A stretch of 64,000 nt of DNA from Pseudomonadota bacterium (GCA_038533575.1 JBCAYL010000001.1:1888226-1952225); one strand, 5' to 3'. Counted from the first letter of the stretch, positions 10,166 to 20,585 are shown. Notes: generated by a model from the sequence alone, not told the origin. Program-made: numbers and translations.

Positions 10166-11203
10166 CTAGCCGCGCTCCATCTTGAAATGGGTGCGCATGA
10201 GCTCGCCTGGGTTCGTTTGTGCCGCAAGGAGCGAAAGCTCGCCGCAGAGCACGGTCGCTGCGCACATGACCGCGAGACGCTGCGCGTTCTCGCCGGGCGC
10301 GCGATCTTCCTTGCACCCCATGCGCGTCAGATTTGCTTCTACCGTCTCGTTGCCTTTTCCGGATCCGACAGACCCCATGATGAGGTTTGGCAGTGTGCAG
10401 GAGAAGTAGAGACTGTCAGGGCGCGCCTCGGCATGAACGATGCCTTGGGAGCCCTCGATGATGTTCGCGGCATCCTGCCCCGTCGCCAGGTAATAGGCGA
10501 GAAGCATATTGGCGAAATGCGCATTGGCGGAGCGGAGCGAGCCCGCGATCACGCCGCCGATCAGGTTTTTCTCCGTGTTCAGCTGCGCCATCTTTTCGGG
10601 GGTTGTGCGGAGCGTGCCCTCGCAAACGTCGCGCGGGATCTCAATCTCCGCCACGACGTATTTCCCGCGTCCGTGAAGGCCGTTGACCGCGCTGACCTTC
10701 TTGTCCGTGCAGAAATTGCCGGAAATGGAGGAGTACTCGAGCTCCGGGTATTCCTGCAGGAGCCAGGCCATCACGGCGTCTGCAGCGCCCGTGACCATGT
10801 TGTGCCCCGATGCATCGCCCGTCCGACACTCGAAGCGAATGAAGAGCAGATTTCCCACCACCTGACGGTTCATCTCGATCAGCTTTGCAAAGCGCGAGGT
10901 CGTCGCAATCACATCCTGAAGCTCATCGTGGCGTGCTTCGATAGACTGCCAGGCAGCGAAGGCCGCGGCGGCATCCTTGGCGCGCAGAATGATCGAGCGT
11001 GTCATGCGCTCGTCAACGAGCGTGCATTGAATGCCGCCGCATTTGCGGCTCACCCGCGCGCCCCGGCCCGTCGACGGCCAAAGCGGCGTCTCATAGGTCG
11101 CCATCGGGACGCTCACCTGTTCGTTCATCACATTGCCCGTGATGGCGATCGGCCCAACCCACTGTGTTGGAATAGGGGTGAGCTCTTGGATATGTTGCTT
11201 CAT
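10166..11203 (-). CDS. mvaA: Hydroxymethylglutaryl-CoA reductase, class I type
   Basis: NADPH-dependent reduction of HMG-CoA to mevalonate and first gene of the mevalonate operon. 345 aa from the ATG at 11203. Catalytic-type residues are visible: Glu in LVDERMTRS, Lys in NFCTDKKVSAVN, Asp in TGQDAANIIEGSQ, and a C-terminal His in MRTHFKMERG. GDASGHNMVT is the cofactor-binding segment. The length and the C-terminal His segment fit soluble class I-like bacterial enzymes. An upstream extension to 11269 exists, but it would cover the palindromic promoter region, so the downstream ATG is preferred. Confidence 0.93.
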   Translation of the reverse strand: MKQHIQELTPIPTQWVGPIAITGNVMNEQVSVPMATYETPLWPSTGRGARVSRKCGGIQCTLVDERMTRSIILRAKDAAAAFAAWQSIEARHDELQDVIATTSRFAKLIEMNRQVVGNLLFIRFECRTGDASGHNMVTGAADAVMAWLLQEYPELEYSSISGNFCTDKKVSAVNGLHGRGKYVVAEIEIPRDVCEGTLRTTPEKMAQLNTEKNLIGGVIAGSLRSANAHFANMLLAYYLATGQDAANIIEGSQGIVHAEARPDSLYFSCTLPNLIMGSVGSGKGNETVEANLTRMGCKEDRAPGENAQRLAVMCAATVLCGELSLLAAQTNPGELMRTHFKMERG

Positions 11204-11248
11204 CGATGTCTCCCAGGCGGCGGACAGATTGCGGACGGCCCGGCACCT

Positions 11249-11293
11249 TATGTAAACTTTATCTGACACTATGTGTCCAGATTTATTTACATA
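11249..11293. promoter_or_regulatory. 45-bp near-palindrome upstream of mvaA
   Basis: The arms start TATGTAAA and end TTTACATA, and the centre reads CTGACAC-TAT-GTGTCCAG. The left arm lacks one G relative to the right, otherwise the symmetry runs over most of the 45 bp. It begins 46 nt upstream of the mvaA start and the surroundings are AT-rich, as expected for a promoter. The layout fits a dimeric repressor such as a TetR-type protein, but no such gene is adjacent. Function is inferred. Confidence 0.55.
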
Positions 11294-11464
11294 CCGTGCC
11301 GTGCTTTGGGTTGTGAGTGGTACGGATTATCGGGTCAAGCGGACTTAGAAATTCGCACGCCAAAACGACGCAGGCGCGAGAGTTCATGACCACCGAAGCC
11401 GGAGAAAAGCAACCGCGTCTTTGCGGCCATAAAGTCGAGCCCTGTCGATGGCTCGCACCCCCGC

Positions 11465-12949
11465 TCAACCAAGCTTTGCAAGAAACGCGTCTGCTGCTGA
11501 GAGGTGGCCCTCGCGCTTATCATCGTCCATTTTCTCGACCGTGCGACACATCATGGCCCACCTTGGATTGCCGCCGAGCTCTTCCCGGTGCTCCCAAATG
11601 AAACGCCAGTAGAGGCCGTCCCAGATCGCGGTCCAGTCACCCTTCCCCCAATTAGACATCTTCTTGATGTAGTTCGACCCCGAGAAATAAGGCTTGGTGG
11701 TGATCAGCCCTCCGTCGGCGTGCTGGCTCATGGCGTAGGTGTTTGGCACCATGACCCAGTCGTAGCTGTCGATGAACATCTCCATGAACCACTTGTAGAC
11801 GTCGTCGGGATCGATTTCGCAGAGGAACATGAAGCCGCCGAGCAGCATGAGCCGCTCGATGTGGTGGCAGTAACCGGTCTCAAGAATCCGCGTGATGGTG
11901 TCGTCGATGGGATCGATGCCGGTCGTTCCGTCGTAGAAGCTCGGCGGCATGGCGCGCGTGTGCTTCCAATGGTTGGTCGTACGCATGCGCACATGAAGGT
12001 CTTCGTAAGTCGCCCGCATGAACTCACGCCACCCGATGATTTGCCGAAGGAAGCCCTCCAGAGAGTTCAGGGGCACATCGTGCTTTTCAGCGTGGGCCAG
12101 CGTGGTGTCCAAAACCTGCTGCGGCGTGAGCAGCCCGGTATTGAGCATCGGTGTGAGCACACCGTGCCAGAGCCACGTCTCTCCTTTGACGATGGCGTCT
12201 TCATAGTCACCGAAGAGCGTGAAGCGCTCCTTGAGGAAGGTGTCGAGCCAGTCGGCAGCCTCGTCATGGCTTGTCGGATAAATCAGCGTTTCCAAGCGCC
12301 CGTAATTCTCCGGAAAATCCTCGAGAACGGACGTGCGCGCCTCGAGATCCTCCGGCGCGCGGTTGAGAGATGGAAGGGATGGGATCTCCCCCATCATTTT
12401 CGCTGGCACCTTCTTGCGGTTGTCCTCGTCAAAAGACCACTGCCCGCCCACCGGCTGGCCCTCCTCCATCAGCACATCCAACCTGCGCCTCTGGGCCTTG
12501 TAGTAGTCGGCCATGAACCAGGATTTCTTGCCGCTCTTGTAGTGCGCGTTATCCTCGTAGCTGTTGATGAAGAGCGGCGTCGGAAGGAGCTCCAATCGCT
12601 TGTTGTGGGCTTTGGCCGCCGCACGGAGCCTCTTCTCGAGCGTGTGATCCACGACGTCGCAGGCCACCAGCGTATCAGCCTCAAGGCGTCCGATGGCCTT
12701 TGCGAGCATCTCCTTGTCCGCCTCGTACCGTGCGATCGAGACGGCAAAGCCCTTCTCCTCCAGCAGCGACTGGTACCGCGCCATGGTCGCGCGATGGTAC
12801 CAAAGCTTTTGCTTGTGAAAGACGGCTGGATAGACCGGGTCGCCGAAGAAAAGTGGCTCTTCCACCAACAGAACGGTGCTTGGATCGAGATCGAGGCCCG
12901 GATGATCTTCGAAAAGCTGGTTGGGAAAGACGATGAGCGAGCTGGCCAA
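11465..12949 (-). CDS. PhrB/CryB-type photolyase-cryptochrome relative without Fe-S ligands
   Basis: Deoxyribodipyrimidine photolyase-related protein, 494 aa, of the bacterial FeS-BCP group (PhrB, CryB). The N-terminal Rossmann domain starts LIVFPNQLFEDHPGL, where the antenna chromophore binds. The C-terminal FAD domain carries HHIERLMLLGGFMFL, YDWVMVPNTYAMSQHADGG and TKPYFSGSNYIKKMS. In PhrB the segment after the last motif has three of the four [4Fe-4S] cysteines; here it reads NWGKGDWTAIWDGLYW and has none. Only the fourth position (GYCHHIERL) keeps a Cys. So the fold is clear, but the cluster must be absent or different. It may be a repair enzyme or a photoreceptor. It stands alone upstream of mvaA on the same strand. 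Confidence 0.88.
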   Translation of the reverse strand: MASSLIVFPNQLFEDHPGLDLDPSTVLLVEEPLFFGDPVYPAVFHKQKLWYHRATMARYQSLLEEKGFAVSIARYEADKEMLAKAIGRLEADTLVACDVVDHTLEKRLRAAAKAHNKRLELLPTPLFINSYEDNAHYKSGKKSWFMADYYKAQRRRLDVLMEEGQPVGGQWSFDEDNRKKVPAKMMGEIPSLPSLNRAPEDLEARTSVLEDFPENYGRLETLIYPTSHDEAADWLDTFLKERFTLFGDYEDAIVKGETWLWHGVLTPMLNTGLLTPQQVLDTTLAHAEKHDVPLNSLEGFLRQIIGWREFMRATYEDLHVRMRTTNHWKHTRAMPPSFYDGTTGIDPIDDTITRILETGYCHHIERLMLLGGFMFLCEIDPDDVYKWFMEMFIDSYDWVMVPNTYAMSQHADGGLITTKPYFSGSNYIKKMSNWGKGDWTAIWDGLYWRFIWEHREELGGNPRWAMMCRTVEKMDDDKREGHLSAADAFLAKLG

Positions 12950-13118
12950 GACGTTCTCCTGCTGGGAGGCCTCTAGCTAAGCGGCTGCGGATAGGTGGCC
13001 AGTGAAGCTCGGAAAAAACCGGGCGGGCATTCTGAAAGTTTCGCCAACGAGAACACATCGTTTCCCACTTTTACTTTCCTAAAAGTTGTCTGGCCCCGCG
13101 AAGAGTAACGTGTAGGCT

Positions 13119-14450
13119 GTGCAGGGAAGCGGGAGACAGGTTATCGATGGTTTGGATGAAAAGTCCGTGCGCGGAGTGGAGACAGACGCACGGCTCGCTG
13201 AGCGTGTAGCGGATCTCGAACGACGCCTCGCGACGGACAGCCTCACTGGCGCACGCTCGAGAGACTACTTTCTCGAGCACTACACGAGATATGCCGCTGC
13301 GAACGGCACGCTGTTCTTCATCGATCTCGACAACTTCAAGAGCGTCAACGATCACTATGGTCACAAGATGGGCGATAGACTGCTTCAGCTCATCGCCTCA
13401 TCGCTTGCCGGTGTCCTCGCGGAGGAGGATTTTGTGGCGCGGCTCAGCGGAGACGAGTTCGTCGCGCTCTCTTTCCAATCCGGGCCCGCGGCTGTGGACC
13501 AACTCGCAAGGCGACTTGGTGCGTCCGTGCTCCATTCCGAAATCAGTGTCGGCGAACTGACGATCAAACGTGCCGCCTCCATCGGATGCGTCCGCCTTGT
13601 GCCAGCCTTGGCCACGCACGAGGCGATTGATCTTGGCGACACGGCCATGCGGTGTGCCAAGAACCTCGGAAAGGGGCGCGCGCACCACCTCAACATGCAC
13701 GATGCCGAAGCCATGGAACTCAGCCCGAGCGTCGATGAGTTGCGTCTCGCGCTCGAGCGCTCGGAGATCGGCTACTACCTTCAACCGATCTATTGCTGCC
13801 AGAAGCGGGAGGTTCGCGGCTACGAGGCACTCTTAAGGTGGGAGCGGCCAAATGGGCAAGTGCTCGCCCCTGCGCAGTTCCTCAGCACGATGACAGAGGC
13901 CTACAGCGCGCGAGCGCGGCCCCCGCTCGAATTTGCCCGCGCCGCAACCGAATGGGTGACGTTGAGCCAAGGCGCCTTCTGCTGCTTCAATATCTCCATG
14001 GCGTTTCTGGAACGCATCGCCGGCGGCGAGATTGAGTGGGTCAACGACATCATCGGCGCCTCCCCTCGGGAAAAGATCATCTTCGAGATCACCGAGGCTG
14101 CCATCCAGAGCGAGGTCGAAGCCGTGAGCGAGGTCCTGGACAATCTCCGCGGCTCCGGCATTCGGATCGCGTTGGACGACTTCGGCGTCGGCGCATCGAA
14201 CCTCGAGCGCCTCGAATCCATGCCAGTGGACATGGTCAAGATCGACCGCAGGTTCGTCAGATCGTCGTCCGGCAGCCAGAAGAGCCGGGACCTCCTGTCC
14301 GGCATGATCGATCTCGCACACAAGGCAGGCGCTGCCATCGTCGTCGAAGGTATCGAGGAAAAGGAGAACTTCGAACTCGTTCGCAGTCTCGGGGCCGAGT
14401 ATGCGCAGGGCTTCTATCTCGGCAAGCCGCTGCCCTATCAGCGCGGCTAA
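13119..14450 (+). CDS. GGDEF-EAL cyclic di-GMP protein
   Basis: Cytoplasmic two-domain protein, 443 aa, with no membrane segment or sensor domain visible. GGDEF domain (about 35-195): metal Asp in FFIDLDNFKSVND and active-site loop RLSGDEF, i.e. SGDEF rather than GGDEF. The upstream inhibitory RxxD is not intact (AEED). EAL domain (about 210-440): EALLRW, FNIS, FEITEAA, ALDDFGVG, VKIDRRF, VVEGIE and AQGFYLG are all present, so phosphodiesterase activity is likely; cyclase activity is uncertain. The start is not secure: GTG at 13119 has no clear Shine-Dalgarno, and downstream GTG/TTG codons are possible. It ends at a strong shared terminator with nqrF. Confidence 0.88.
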   Translation: MQGSGRQVIDGLDEKSVRGVETDARLAERVADLERRLATDSLTGARSRDYFLEHYTRYAAANGTLFFIDLDNFKSVNDHYGHKMGDRLLQLIASSLAGVLAEEDFVARLSGDEFVALSFQSGPAAVDQLARRLGASVLHSEISVGELTIKRAASIGCVRLVPALATHEAIDLGDTAMRCAKNLGKGRAHHLNMHDAEAMELSPSVDELRLALERSEIGYYLQPIYCCQKREVRGYEALLRWERPNGQVLAPAQFLSTMTEAYSARARPPLEFARAATEWVTLSQGAFCCFNISMAFLERIAGGEIEWVNDIIGASPREKIIFEITEAAIQSEVEAVSEVLDNLRGSGIRIALDDFGVGASNLERLESMPVDMVKIDRRFVRSSSGSQKSRDLLSGMIDLAHKAGAAIVVEGIEEKENFELVRSLGAEYAQGFYLGKPLPYQRG

Positions 14451-14453
14451 AAA

Positions 14454-14478
14454 AAAGGCGGCTCGCTGAGCCGCCTTT
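14454..14478. terminator. Bidirectional Rho-independent terminator
   Basis: A perfect 11-bp stem (AAAGGCGGCTC / GAGCCGCCTTT) with a 3-nt loop, flanked by an A run on the left and T-rich sequence on the right. It lies between the convergent ends of the GGDEF-EAL gene and nqrF, so it can end both transcripts. Confidence 0.9.
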
Positions 14479-14496
14479 CTTGCAAGTCCTACAGCA

Positions 14497-15720
14497 TCAG
14501 CCGCCGAAATCGTCGAGCATGATGTCTTCGCGGTCCACGCCCAAATCAAGGAGCATGTTGATGACCGACTGGTTCATGATCGGTGGGCCACACATGTAGA
14601 ATTCGCAGTCCTCCGGCGCGGGGTGGTTCTTCAGGTATTCGTCGAAGAGGACATTGTGGATGAAGCCCGTGTAGCCATCCCAATTGTCGTCCGGCAGAGC
14701 ATCCGACAGAGCCACGTGCCATTCGAAATTGTCGAACTGCTCCGCCAGCTCATCGAAATCCTCGACGAAGAACATCTCGCGCTTGGAACGGGCACCGTAC
14801 CAGAAGGTGATCTTGCGATCGCGGTTCTCGAGGCGTTTGAGCTGATCGAAGATGTGGGAGCGCATGGGCGCCATGCCCGCACCACCGCCGATGAAGACCA
14901 TTTCTTTCTGGGTGTCACGCGCGAAGAACTCGCCGAACGGCCCCGAGATCGTGACCTTGTCGCCCGGTTTCAGGTTGAAGATGTAGGATGACATCTTGCC
15001 CGGCGGGATCCCCTCCGTGCGCGGCGGCGGCGTCGCGATCCGGACGTTGAGCATGATAAGGCCCTTTTCGTCCGGGTAGTTCGCCATCGAATACGCGCGC
15101 TCGATCGGCTCAGACACCTTGGACTCGTACTGCCAGATGTTGAACTTGTCCCAGTCCTCCCGGTACTCCTCCTGTACGTCGAAGTCCGAGAACTTCACGT
15201 GGTGCGCCGGAGCCTCGATCTGGATGTAGCCGCCCGCGCGGAAAGCGACGTCTTCGCCCTCCGGGAGCTCCAGCACCAGGTTCTTGATGAAGGTGGCGAC
15301 ATTTTCGTTGGAGCGCACGGTGCACTGCCACTTCTTGACGCCGAAGACCTCCTCGGGGACCTCGATCTTCATGTCCTGCTTAACGGCCACCTGGCAGGAG
15401 AGACGATCCCCGCCCTGAGCCTCACGCTTGGTGATGTGGCTCTCTTCCGTCGGAAGGATGGAGCCACCCCCCTCGTGGATCTTCACGCGGCACTGCGCGC
15501 AGGTGCCACCGCCACCGCAGGCGGAGGGGACGAAGAGCTTTTGCTCAGCCAGCGTTTGCAGAAGCTTGCCACCCGCCGGCACGGAGATCGTCTTTTCCCC
15601 GTTGATTTCGATATTCACATTGCCGGTCGACACCAGTCTGGAACGGGCGCCGAGGATCACCATCACCAGCGCAAGCACGATGAGGGTGAAGAGAGCAATG
15701 CCAAGTCCGAGAGTTGCCAT
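14497..15720 (-). CDS. nqrF: Na+-translocating NADH:quinone reductase subunit F
   Basis: Entry subunit of Na+-NQR: NADH reduces FAD, which passes electrons to a [2Fe-2S] cluster. 407 aa. One N-terminal membrane helix (about residues 3-24), then a ferredoxin domain with [10 protein letters not shown] and a distant Cys in RLSCQVAV. The FAD/NADH domain follows, with [30 protein letters not shown] and a C-terminal [10 protein letters not shown]. It is the last gene of the nqrABCDEF operon, 12 nt after nqrE, and is followed by the bidirectional terminator. Confidence 0.97.
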   Translation of the reverse strand: MATLGLGIALFTLIVLALVMVILGARSRLVSTGNVNIEINGEKTISVPAGGKLLQTLAEQKLFVPSACGGGGTCAQCRVKIHEGGGSILPTEESHITKREAQGGDRLSCQVAVKQDMKIEVPEEVFGVKKWQCTVRSNENVATFIKNLVLELPEGEDVAFRAGGYIQIEAPAHHVKFSDFDVQEEYREDWDKFNIWQYESKVSEPIERAYSMANYPDEKGLIMLNVRIATPPPRTEGIPPGKMSSYIFNLKPGDKVTISGPFGEFFARDTQKEMVFIGGGAGMAPMRSHIFDQLKRLENRDRKITFWYGARSKREMFFVEDFDELAEQFDNFEWHVALSDALPDDNWDGYTGFIHNVLFDEYLKNHPAPEDCEFYMCGPPIMNQSVINMLLDLGVDREDIMLDDFGG

Positions 15721-15732
15721 GGAAAGCGTCTC

Positions 15733-16341
15733 CTAGAGTTTGACGCCGGAGAAGGACATGAATGCCATGGCCATCAATCCAGCGGTGATAAAGGTGATCC
15801 CGAGCCCCTGCAGCCCGTCGGGAATGTCGGAGTATTTCAGCTTCTCGCGCACGCCCGCCATGGCCGTGATCGCGAGCGCCCAGCCAAAGCCGGAGCTGAT
15901 GCCGTAGGTGACAGATTCCGCGAAGTCGTAGGAGCGCTCCACCATGAAGAGGGAGCCGCCGAGGATGGCGCAGTTCACCGTGATAAGCGGCAGGAAGACG
16001 CCCAGCGCGTTGTAGAGCGGCGGAAAATACTTATCGAGAACCATCTCGAGGATCTGCACGAGGGCGGCGATGACCCCGATATAGGAGATCAGACCGAGAA
16101 AGGTGAGATCCACCTCGCTGAAGCCCGCCCAGCTCAGCGCACCGGGCGCCAGCAGGTAGTTCAGGATGAGATTGTTCGCCGGCACTGTGATCGACTGGAC
16201 GATCATGACAGAGATACCGAGGCCGATGGCCGTCGCGATCTTCTTCGACACGGCGATGAAGGTACACATCCCGAGGAAGAACGAGAGCGCGAGGTTCTCG
16301 ACGAAGATGGCCTTAACGGCCAGGGACAGAAGGCCTTCCAT
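15733..16341 (-). CDS. nqrE: Na+-NQR subunit E
   Basis: Integral membrane subunit, 202 aa, with six hydrophobic helices. With NqrD it forms a pseudo-symmetric pair, and the two share a membrane iron-sulfur site in the V. cholerae enzyme. The first helix carries [19 protein letters not shown], matching NqrE. The start abuts the nqrD stop (1-nt overlap). Confidence 0.95.
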   Translation of the reverse strand: MEGLLSLAVKAIFVENLALSFFLGMCTFIAVSKKIATAIGLGISVMIVQSITVPANNLILNYLLAPGALSWAGFSEVDLTFLGLISYIGVIAALVQILEMVLDKYFPPLYNALGVFLPLITVNCAILGGSLFMVERSYDFAESVTYGISSGFGWALAITAMAGVREKLKYSDIPDGLQGLGITFITAGLMAMAFMSFSGVKL

Positions 16342-16994
16342 CAGTGTGCCTCCACCGTCTGGATCTTGAATTCACGCTCTTCAACCTGCTCTGGCTTCCA
16401 GGTGCGGAAGGCCCAGATGATCAAGCCGATGACGAAGAACGCCGAGGGCGGAAGCAGCAGCAGACCATTCGGCACGTACCAGCCCCCGTTATTCACCGTC
16501 TCGAAGACAGTGAAGCCAAAGAGCGAACCAGAGCCGAAAAGCTCTCTCACGAAGCCCACCATCATGAGGATGAGGCCGTAGCCCAGCCCGTTCCCCACAC
16601 CGTCGATGAAAGACGGGATCGGCGCGTTCTTCATGGCAAATGCCTCGGCCCGGCCCATCACGATACAGTTCGTGATGATGAGGCCGACGAAGACCGAAAG
16701 GGTCTGGCTGATCTCGAAGGCGTAGGCCCGCAGGAACTGGTCCACGATGATCACGAGCGAGGCGATGATCACCATCTGCACGATGATCCGGATGGAGCCG
16801 GGGATCTGGTTCCTCAGGCAGGAGATAAAGAAGCTCGCGAACGCGGTCACGAAGATAACCGCGAGCGACATGACCGCCGCCACCTGCATCGACGAGGTCA
16901 CGGCCAGCGCCGAGCAGATCCCGAGCACCTGCAAGGTAATCGGGTTGTTGTCGACCATGGGGTCGACGAGCATTTCGCGTTTCGTCTGGGCCAT
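16341..16994 (-). CDS. nqrD: Na+-NQR subunit D
   Basis: Integral membrane subunit, 217 aa, partner of NqrE. Characteristic segments are [17 protein letters not shown] near the N-terminus and [18 protein letters not shown] in the middle. Six helices are visible. The N-terminal [18 protein letters not shown] fits known NqrD proteins. Start and stop each overlap the neighbouring genes by 1 nt. Confidence 0.95.
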   Translation of the reverse strand: MAQTKREMLVDPMVDNNPITLQVLGICSALAVTSSMQVAAVMSLAVIFVTAFASFFISCLRNQIPGSIRIIVQMVIIASLVIIVDQFLRAYAFEISQTLSVFVGLIITNCIVMGRAEAFAMKNAPIPSFIDGVGNGLGYGLILMMVGFVRELFGSGSLFGFTVFETVNNGGWYVPNGLLLLPPSAFFVIGLIIWAFRTWKPEQVEEREFKIQTVEAH

Positions 16995-17815
16995 TAAGAA
17001 ACCCCTCCTTCGCTGAGCTTGGCGAGGAACGGCGCGTAGCCTTCTTCACCGAGCCAGAAGCGCACCAGGTTGTCCACGCCGACCGAGGTCAGCGTCGCAC
17101 CGGCAAGCGCGTCAATGTGATAGTCCTCGCCCGCCGCAGGTACGGTCTTGGCCACGGTGATCTCGAGGTCTCCCTCGGCATCGCGGATCTGCTTTCCGTT
17201 CCACTGGGCGCGCCAACGCGGGTTATCCACTTCGGCGCCCAAGCCAGGCGTCTCGGCGTGCTGGTAGAACTGCAGGCCGAAGATGTCGTTGCCGTTCTCC
17301 TCGATGGCGATGAAGCCGTAGAGCGTCGACCAGAGACCATAGCCGTGGATGGGCAGGATCACCTTGTCCACGGCCCCGGCATCGTCGCGCAGCAGATAGA
17401 CCGTGCGGTAGAGCGCCTGGCGGCCTATCCCGGCCGGATCATCGCTGAGCGCGCGGCTCAGCTCCGGATCCTCTGCCGCGGCGGCATCATCGAAACTCAC
17501 CGCGTCGAACTCCGGCGAGAACTCGCCGGTCGTGAGATTGAGAACCTGCGGCTCGAACGCCTCGAAGGCCTCTGCCACCGGCACGCTTTCGTCATAGACA
17601 CCGGCCACCTGGAGCACGTTGAGGCGCATGTTGCGGACCTCATTGACCTCCTGCGTGGGGCGCAGCGAGACGGCTGCTGCCGACACCACAAGGGACGCCA
17701 CAAGGCAGAGCGAGACCGCGACCACGATGGTTTTGCCCACGCTATCGGGTGGGGCCGCTAAAAAGCGGCTGATGAAGCCCTTGGGTTTCTCTTCGTTTGG
17801 CATGTCAGACGGCAT
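16994..17815 (-). CDS. nqrC: Na+-NQR subunit C, covalent FMN subunit
   Basis: Periplasmic electron-transfer subunit anchored by one N-terminal helix (about residues 27-50), 273 aa. The flavinylation site is in [10 protein letters not shown] (Thr near residue 240), the target of ApbE. The ATG at 17815 is preceded 10 nt upstream by AGGAGG, located inside the 3' end of nqrB. That supports this start over the internal ATG 12 nt downstream, and gives an 11-nt overlap with nqrB. Confidence 0.95.
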   Translation of the reverse strand: MPSDMPNEEKPKGFISRFLAAPPDSVGKTIVVAVSLCLVASLVVSAAAVSLRPTQEVNEVRNMRLNVLQVAGVYDESVPVAEAFEAFEPQVLNLTTGEFSPEFDAVSFDDAAAAEDPELSRALSDDPAGIGRQALYRTVYLLRDDAGAVDKVILPIHGYGLWSTLYGFIAIEENGNDIFGLQFYQHAETPGLGAEVDNPRWRAQWNGKQIRDAEGDLEITVAKTVPAAGEDYHIDALAGATLTSVGVDNLVRFWLGEEGYAPFLAKLSEGGVS

Positions 17816-19013
17816 GTCGACGCGCCCTCCTACGGATGTTTGCCTGCACCACGAAATAGTCGATCAGCGGTGCGAATACGTTCCCGAACAAGATGGCCAG
17901 CATCATGCCTTCGGGGAAAGCTGGGTTGATGACACGGATCATCACGACCATGAAACCGATGAGCGCGCCGTAGATCCAACGGCCGGCATTGGTGTGCGAG
18001 GCGGAGACCGGTTCCGTCGCCATGAAGACCATGCCGAAGGCGAAGCCACCCATCACAAGATGCCAGTGCCAGGGCATGGCGAACATCGGGTTCGTGTCCG
18101 AGCCAATGAAGTTCAGGAGCAACGTGAATGCGATAGTGCCTAGCATCACCCCCGCCGGGATACGCCAATTCACGATCTTCGTGGCCAAGAGGAAGACGAG
18201 ACCGAGCAGGATCGCCGCGGTCGACGTTTCGCCCATGGACCCCGGAATGAAGCCCCAGAAGTGATCCCACCAGGTCCCCGTCGTGCCTGCGAGCTCTTGG
18301 AAACCATCGGACGCAGCAATCGCGAGCGACGTGGCGCCCGTGTAGCCATCGACGGCGATCCAGACGCTGTCACCCGACATTTGCGCGGGATACGCGAAGT
18401 AGAGGAAGGCTCGAGCGGTCAGTGCAGGGTTGAGGAAGTTCTTCCCCGTCCCCCCGAAGACCTCTTTACCTATGATCACCCCGAAAATGATGCCGAGCGC
18501 GACTTGCCAGAGCGGCACGGTCGCAGGCAAGATCAGGGCGTAGAGCATGGAGGTGACGAGAAAGCCCTCGTTGACCTCGTGCCCGCGCACCACGGAGAAG
18601 ATCACTTCACAGATGCCGCCCGCCACCACGGTCACGACGTAGATGGGCAGGAAGTACAGGAACCCGTGTATGAAATTCGCGAAATGGTTGGCCGGATTGA
18701 AGCCGATTCCCGTGGCGCTCAGCACCCAGGCCCGCCATCCGGTCGGATCAATGCCGGAGACGGCGAGCGCCTCGTTGGCCTGCAGACCGACATTCCAGAG
18801 TCCGAGTAGGATCGCGGGAAACGTGGCAAGCACCACGTAGATCATGATCCGTTTCATATCGATATAGGACCGTGCGTGAGGCGCAGCGGTCGTGACCGTT
18901 TTCGGCGTGAAGAGGAAACTCTCCACCATTTCGTAGATGGGGAAGTACTTCTCGTACTTACCACCCTTCTCGAATTGCGGCTCTATACGGTCGAAAAAGT
19001 CGCGGGCACCCAT
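17805..19013 (-). CDS. nqrB: Na+-NQR subunit B, covalent FMN and riboflavin subunit
   Basis: Largest membrane subunit, 402 aa, with about ten helices and the quinone/Na+ pathway. The protein begins [19 protein letters not shown], matching the NqrB N-terminus, which fixes the ATG at 19013 against a longer frame. The covalent FMN site is [10 protein letters not shown] (Thr near residue 226). [20 protein letters not shown] is the conserved membrane loop. The start lies 4 nt after the nqrA stop. Confidence 0.96.
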   Translation of the reverse strand: MGARDFFDRIEPQFEKGGKYEKYFPIYEMVESFLFTPKTVTTAAPHARSYIDMKRIMIYVVLATFPAILLGLWNVGLQANEALAVSGIDPTGWRAWVLSATGIGFNPANHFANFIHGFLYFLPIYVVTVVAGGICEVIFSVVRGHEVNEGFLVTSMLYALILPATVPLWQVALGIIFGVIIGKEVFGGTGKNFLNPALTARAFLYFAYPAQMSGDSVWIAVDGYTGATSLAIAASDGFQELAGTTGTWWDHFWGFIPGSMGETSTAAILLGLVFLLATKIVNWRIPAGVMLGTIAFTLLLNFIGSDTNPMFAMPWHWHLVMGGFAFGMVFMATEPVSASHTNAGRWIYGALIGFMVVMIRVINPAFPEGMMLAILFGNVFAPLIDYFVVQANIRRRARRHAV

Positions 19014-19017
19014 GGGT

Positions 19018-20358
19018 TTAACCCTCCTTCTCGATCTTGGTGAGGCAGTCACGAAGCGCCTCGCCGTATTCGTACTTGGCCGGGCAGGCAAAACCCACGA
19101 GGCCCATGTCTTCTTCATCAAGCTCCAGTACGCCGAGCGCCTGGGCCTGGTCAGTGTCCATCACGAGCATCGCCCGAAGAAGCTGCGTCGGCAGGTAGTC
19201 CTGCGGCATCAGCTCTTCGAACGTGCCATAGGGCACCATCGCGCGCCGTCCCCCATTCAGGTTGGATGTCAGCGCGTAGGTCTTCCGCGCGAACGCCGAG
19301 CCGAGCACCGGCTGCATGGCGTATTTCTCGCGCATCGGGCGGATCCAGCCGAACGAGTGCTGCCGCTTGTCTTCTTCGATGATCGTGATCTGGCGTGCGT
19401 AGCGCCCGACATAGGCGCTCTCCGCTTCACCGGACCGGCCCGACAGGATCGAGCCCGAGATCATGCGCAGAGGCGCGTCGTCGTGGATGCCGCCGCGCGT
19501 AAGATCGACCATCGACGCCCCCGAGATGGTGCGGACGAGGCGAGGGTTCTTCACCTTCGGGCCCGTCAGAGCGACGATCCGGGAGCCATCAAGCTTGCCC
19601 GTTTCGAAAAGGCGGCCGATCGCCGTCACGTCCTGGTAGCCGATGGTCCAGACCTGCCGGTCTGAAGTCACCTGCTCGAGGAAGTGAATGTGCGTGCCGG
19701 GCAGCCCCGCAGGGTGCGGCCCGGAAAACGTCACCGGCTCCACGCCCTCGACATCTCCGCCGGGTACATCAGCGCCCTGTGAATGGCACAGGTACGTCTT
19801 GCCCTCGGTGAGCTTGGCGATCACTTCGAGCCCACGCACGAAGCTCGCGCGGTCATCATCAATGATCTCTGCGGCGTCGCCAGCGAGCGGCTCTGTGTCC
19901 ATCGCTGTCACGAAAATAGCTGCGGGACGCGCGTCGGACGGCGGCACCTTGGAGTAAGGGCGGGTGCGGAAGGACGTCCACAGGCCAGACGCGGCCAGCT
20001 TCTCTGCAATCGCGTCACTCGAGTCGACACCGCCCACGCCGGAGAAATCCACCGGGTCCTGCCCGGCTGCAATCTCGATCTCGACGCTGATCAGCACGCG
20101 GCGGGCACCACGATTGATGGCCTTCACGCGCCCGGACACCGGCGAGGTGACGAACACGTCGGGCGTATCCTTGTGGGCGAATATCGGGCTTCCGGCGGCG
20201 ACGGTGTCGCCTTCTTCTACCTGAAGGCGGGGCTTCAGCCCCACATAGTCTGCTCCTAGGAGCGCAACTCGCTGAACGGCCGGCCCATCAGTGATGCCCC
20301 TTTCCGGGGCGCCCTCGACGGGCAAGTTCAGGCCTCTCTTGAGCGAAAAATGCTGCAC
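19018..20358 (-). CDS. nqrA: Na+-NQR subunit A
   Basis: Soluble cytoplasmic subunit, about 446 aa, at the quinone-binding end of Na+-NQR. The N-terminal [15 protein letters not shown] corresponds to the first residues of known NqrA. The GTG at 20358 gives a protein of family length; the alternative ATG at 20394 would add 12 unconserved residues. Internal segments typical of NqrA include SGSILSGR and a lipoyl-like [15 protein letters not shown] region. First gene of the operon; about 227 nt separate it from divergent apbE. Confidence 0.94.
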   Translation of the reverse strand: MQHFSLKRGLNLPVEGAPERGITDGPAVQRVALLGADYVGLKPRLQVEEGDTVAAGSPIFAHKDTPDVFVTSPVSGRVKAINRGARRVLISVEIEIAAGQDPVDFSGVGGVDSSDAIAEKLAASGLWTSFRTRPYSKVPPSDARPAAIFVTAMDTEPLAGDAAEIIDDDRASFVRGLEVIAKLTEGKTYLCHSQGADVPGGDVEGVEPVTFSGPHPAGLPGTHIHFLEQVTSDRQVWTIGYQDVTAIGRLFETGKLDGSRIVALTGPKVKNPRLVRTISGASMVDLTRGGIHDDAPLRMISGSILSGRSGEAESAYVGRYARQITIIEEDKRQHSFGWIRPMREKYAMQPVLGSAFARKTYALTSNLNGGRRAMVPYGTFEELMPQDYLPTQLLRAMLVMDTDQAQALGVLELDEEDMGLVGFACPAKYEYGEALRDCLTKIEKEG

Positions 20359-20585
20359 GCGCGACTCGCTTCTGTTGTTTGCTGGTCTTTGCATGCCGGT
20401 GAATACAAGGATCGCACACCTCTCGAAAGAGGCGCGGGGTCGCAGCCACCGCCTTTCTGACAGCTCGGGCGACTATGTCGCGGATCGCGATCATTTGTGT
20501 CTTAAATTACCGTTTTGGGCTACTTTGTCGCGAGACGGCGCCGTCCATTCTGATAAAGGAAGAGCGATCCAGAAAGAGGCATACC

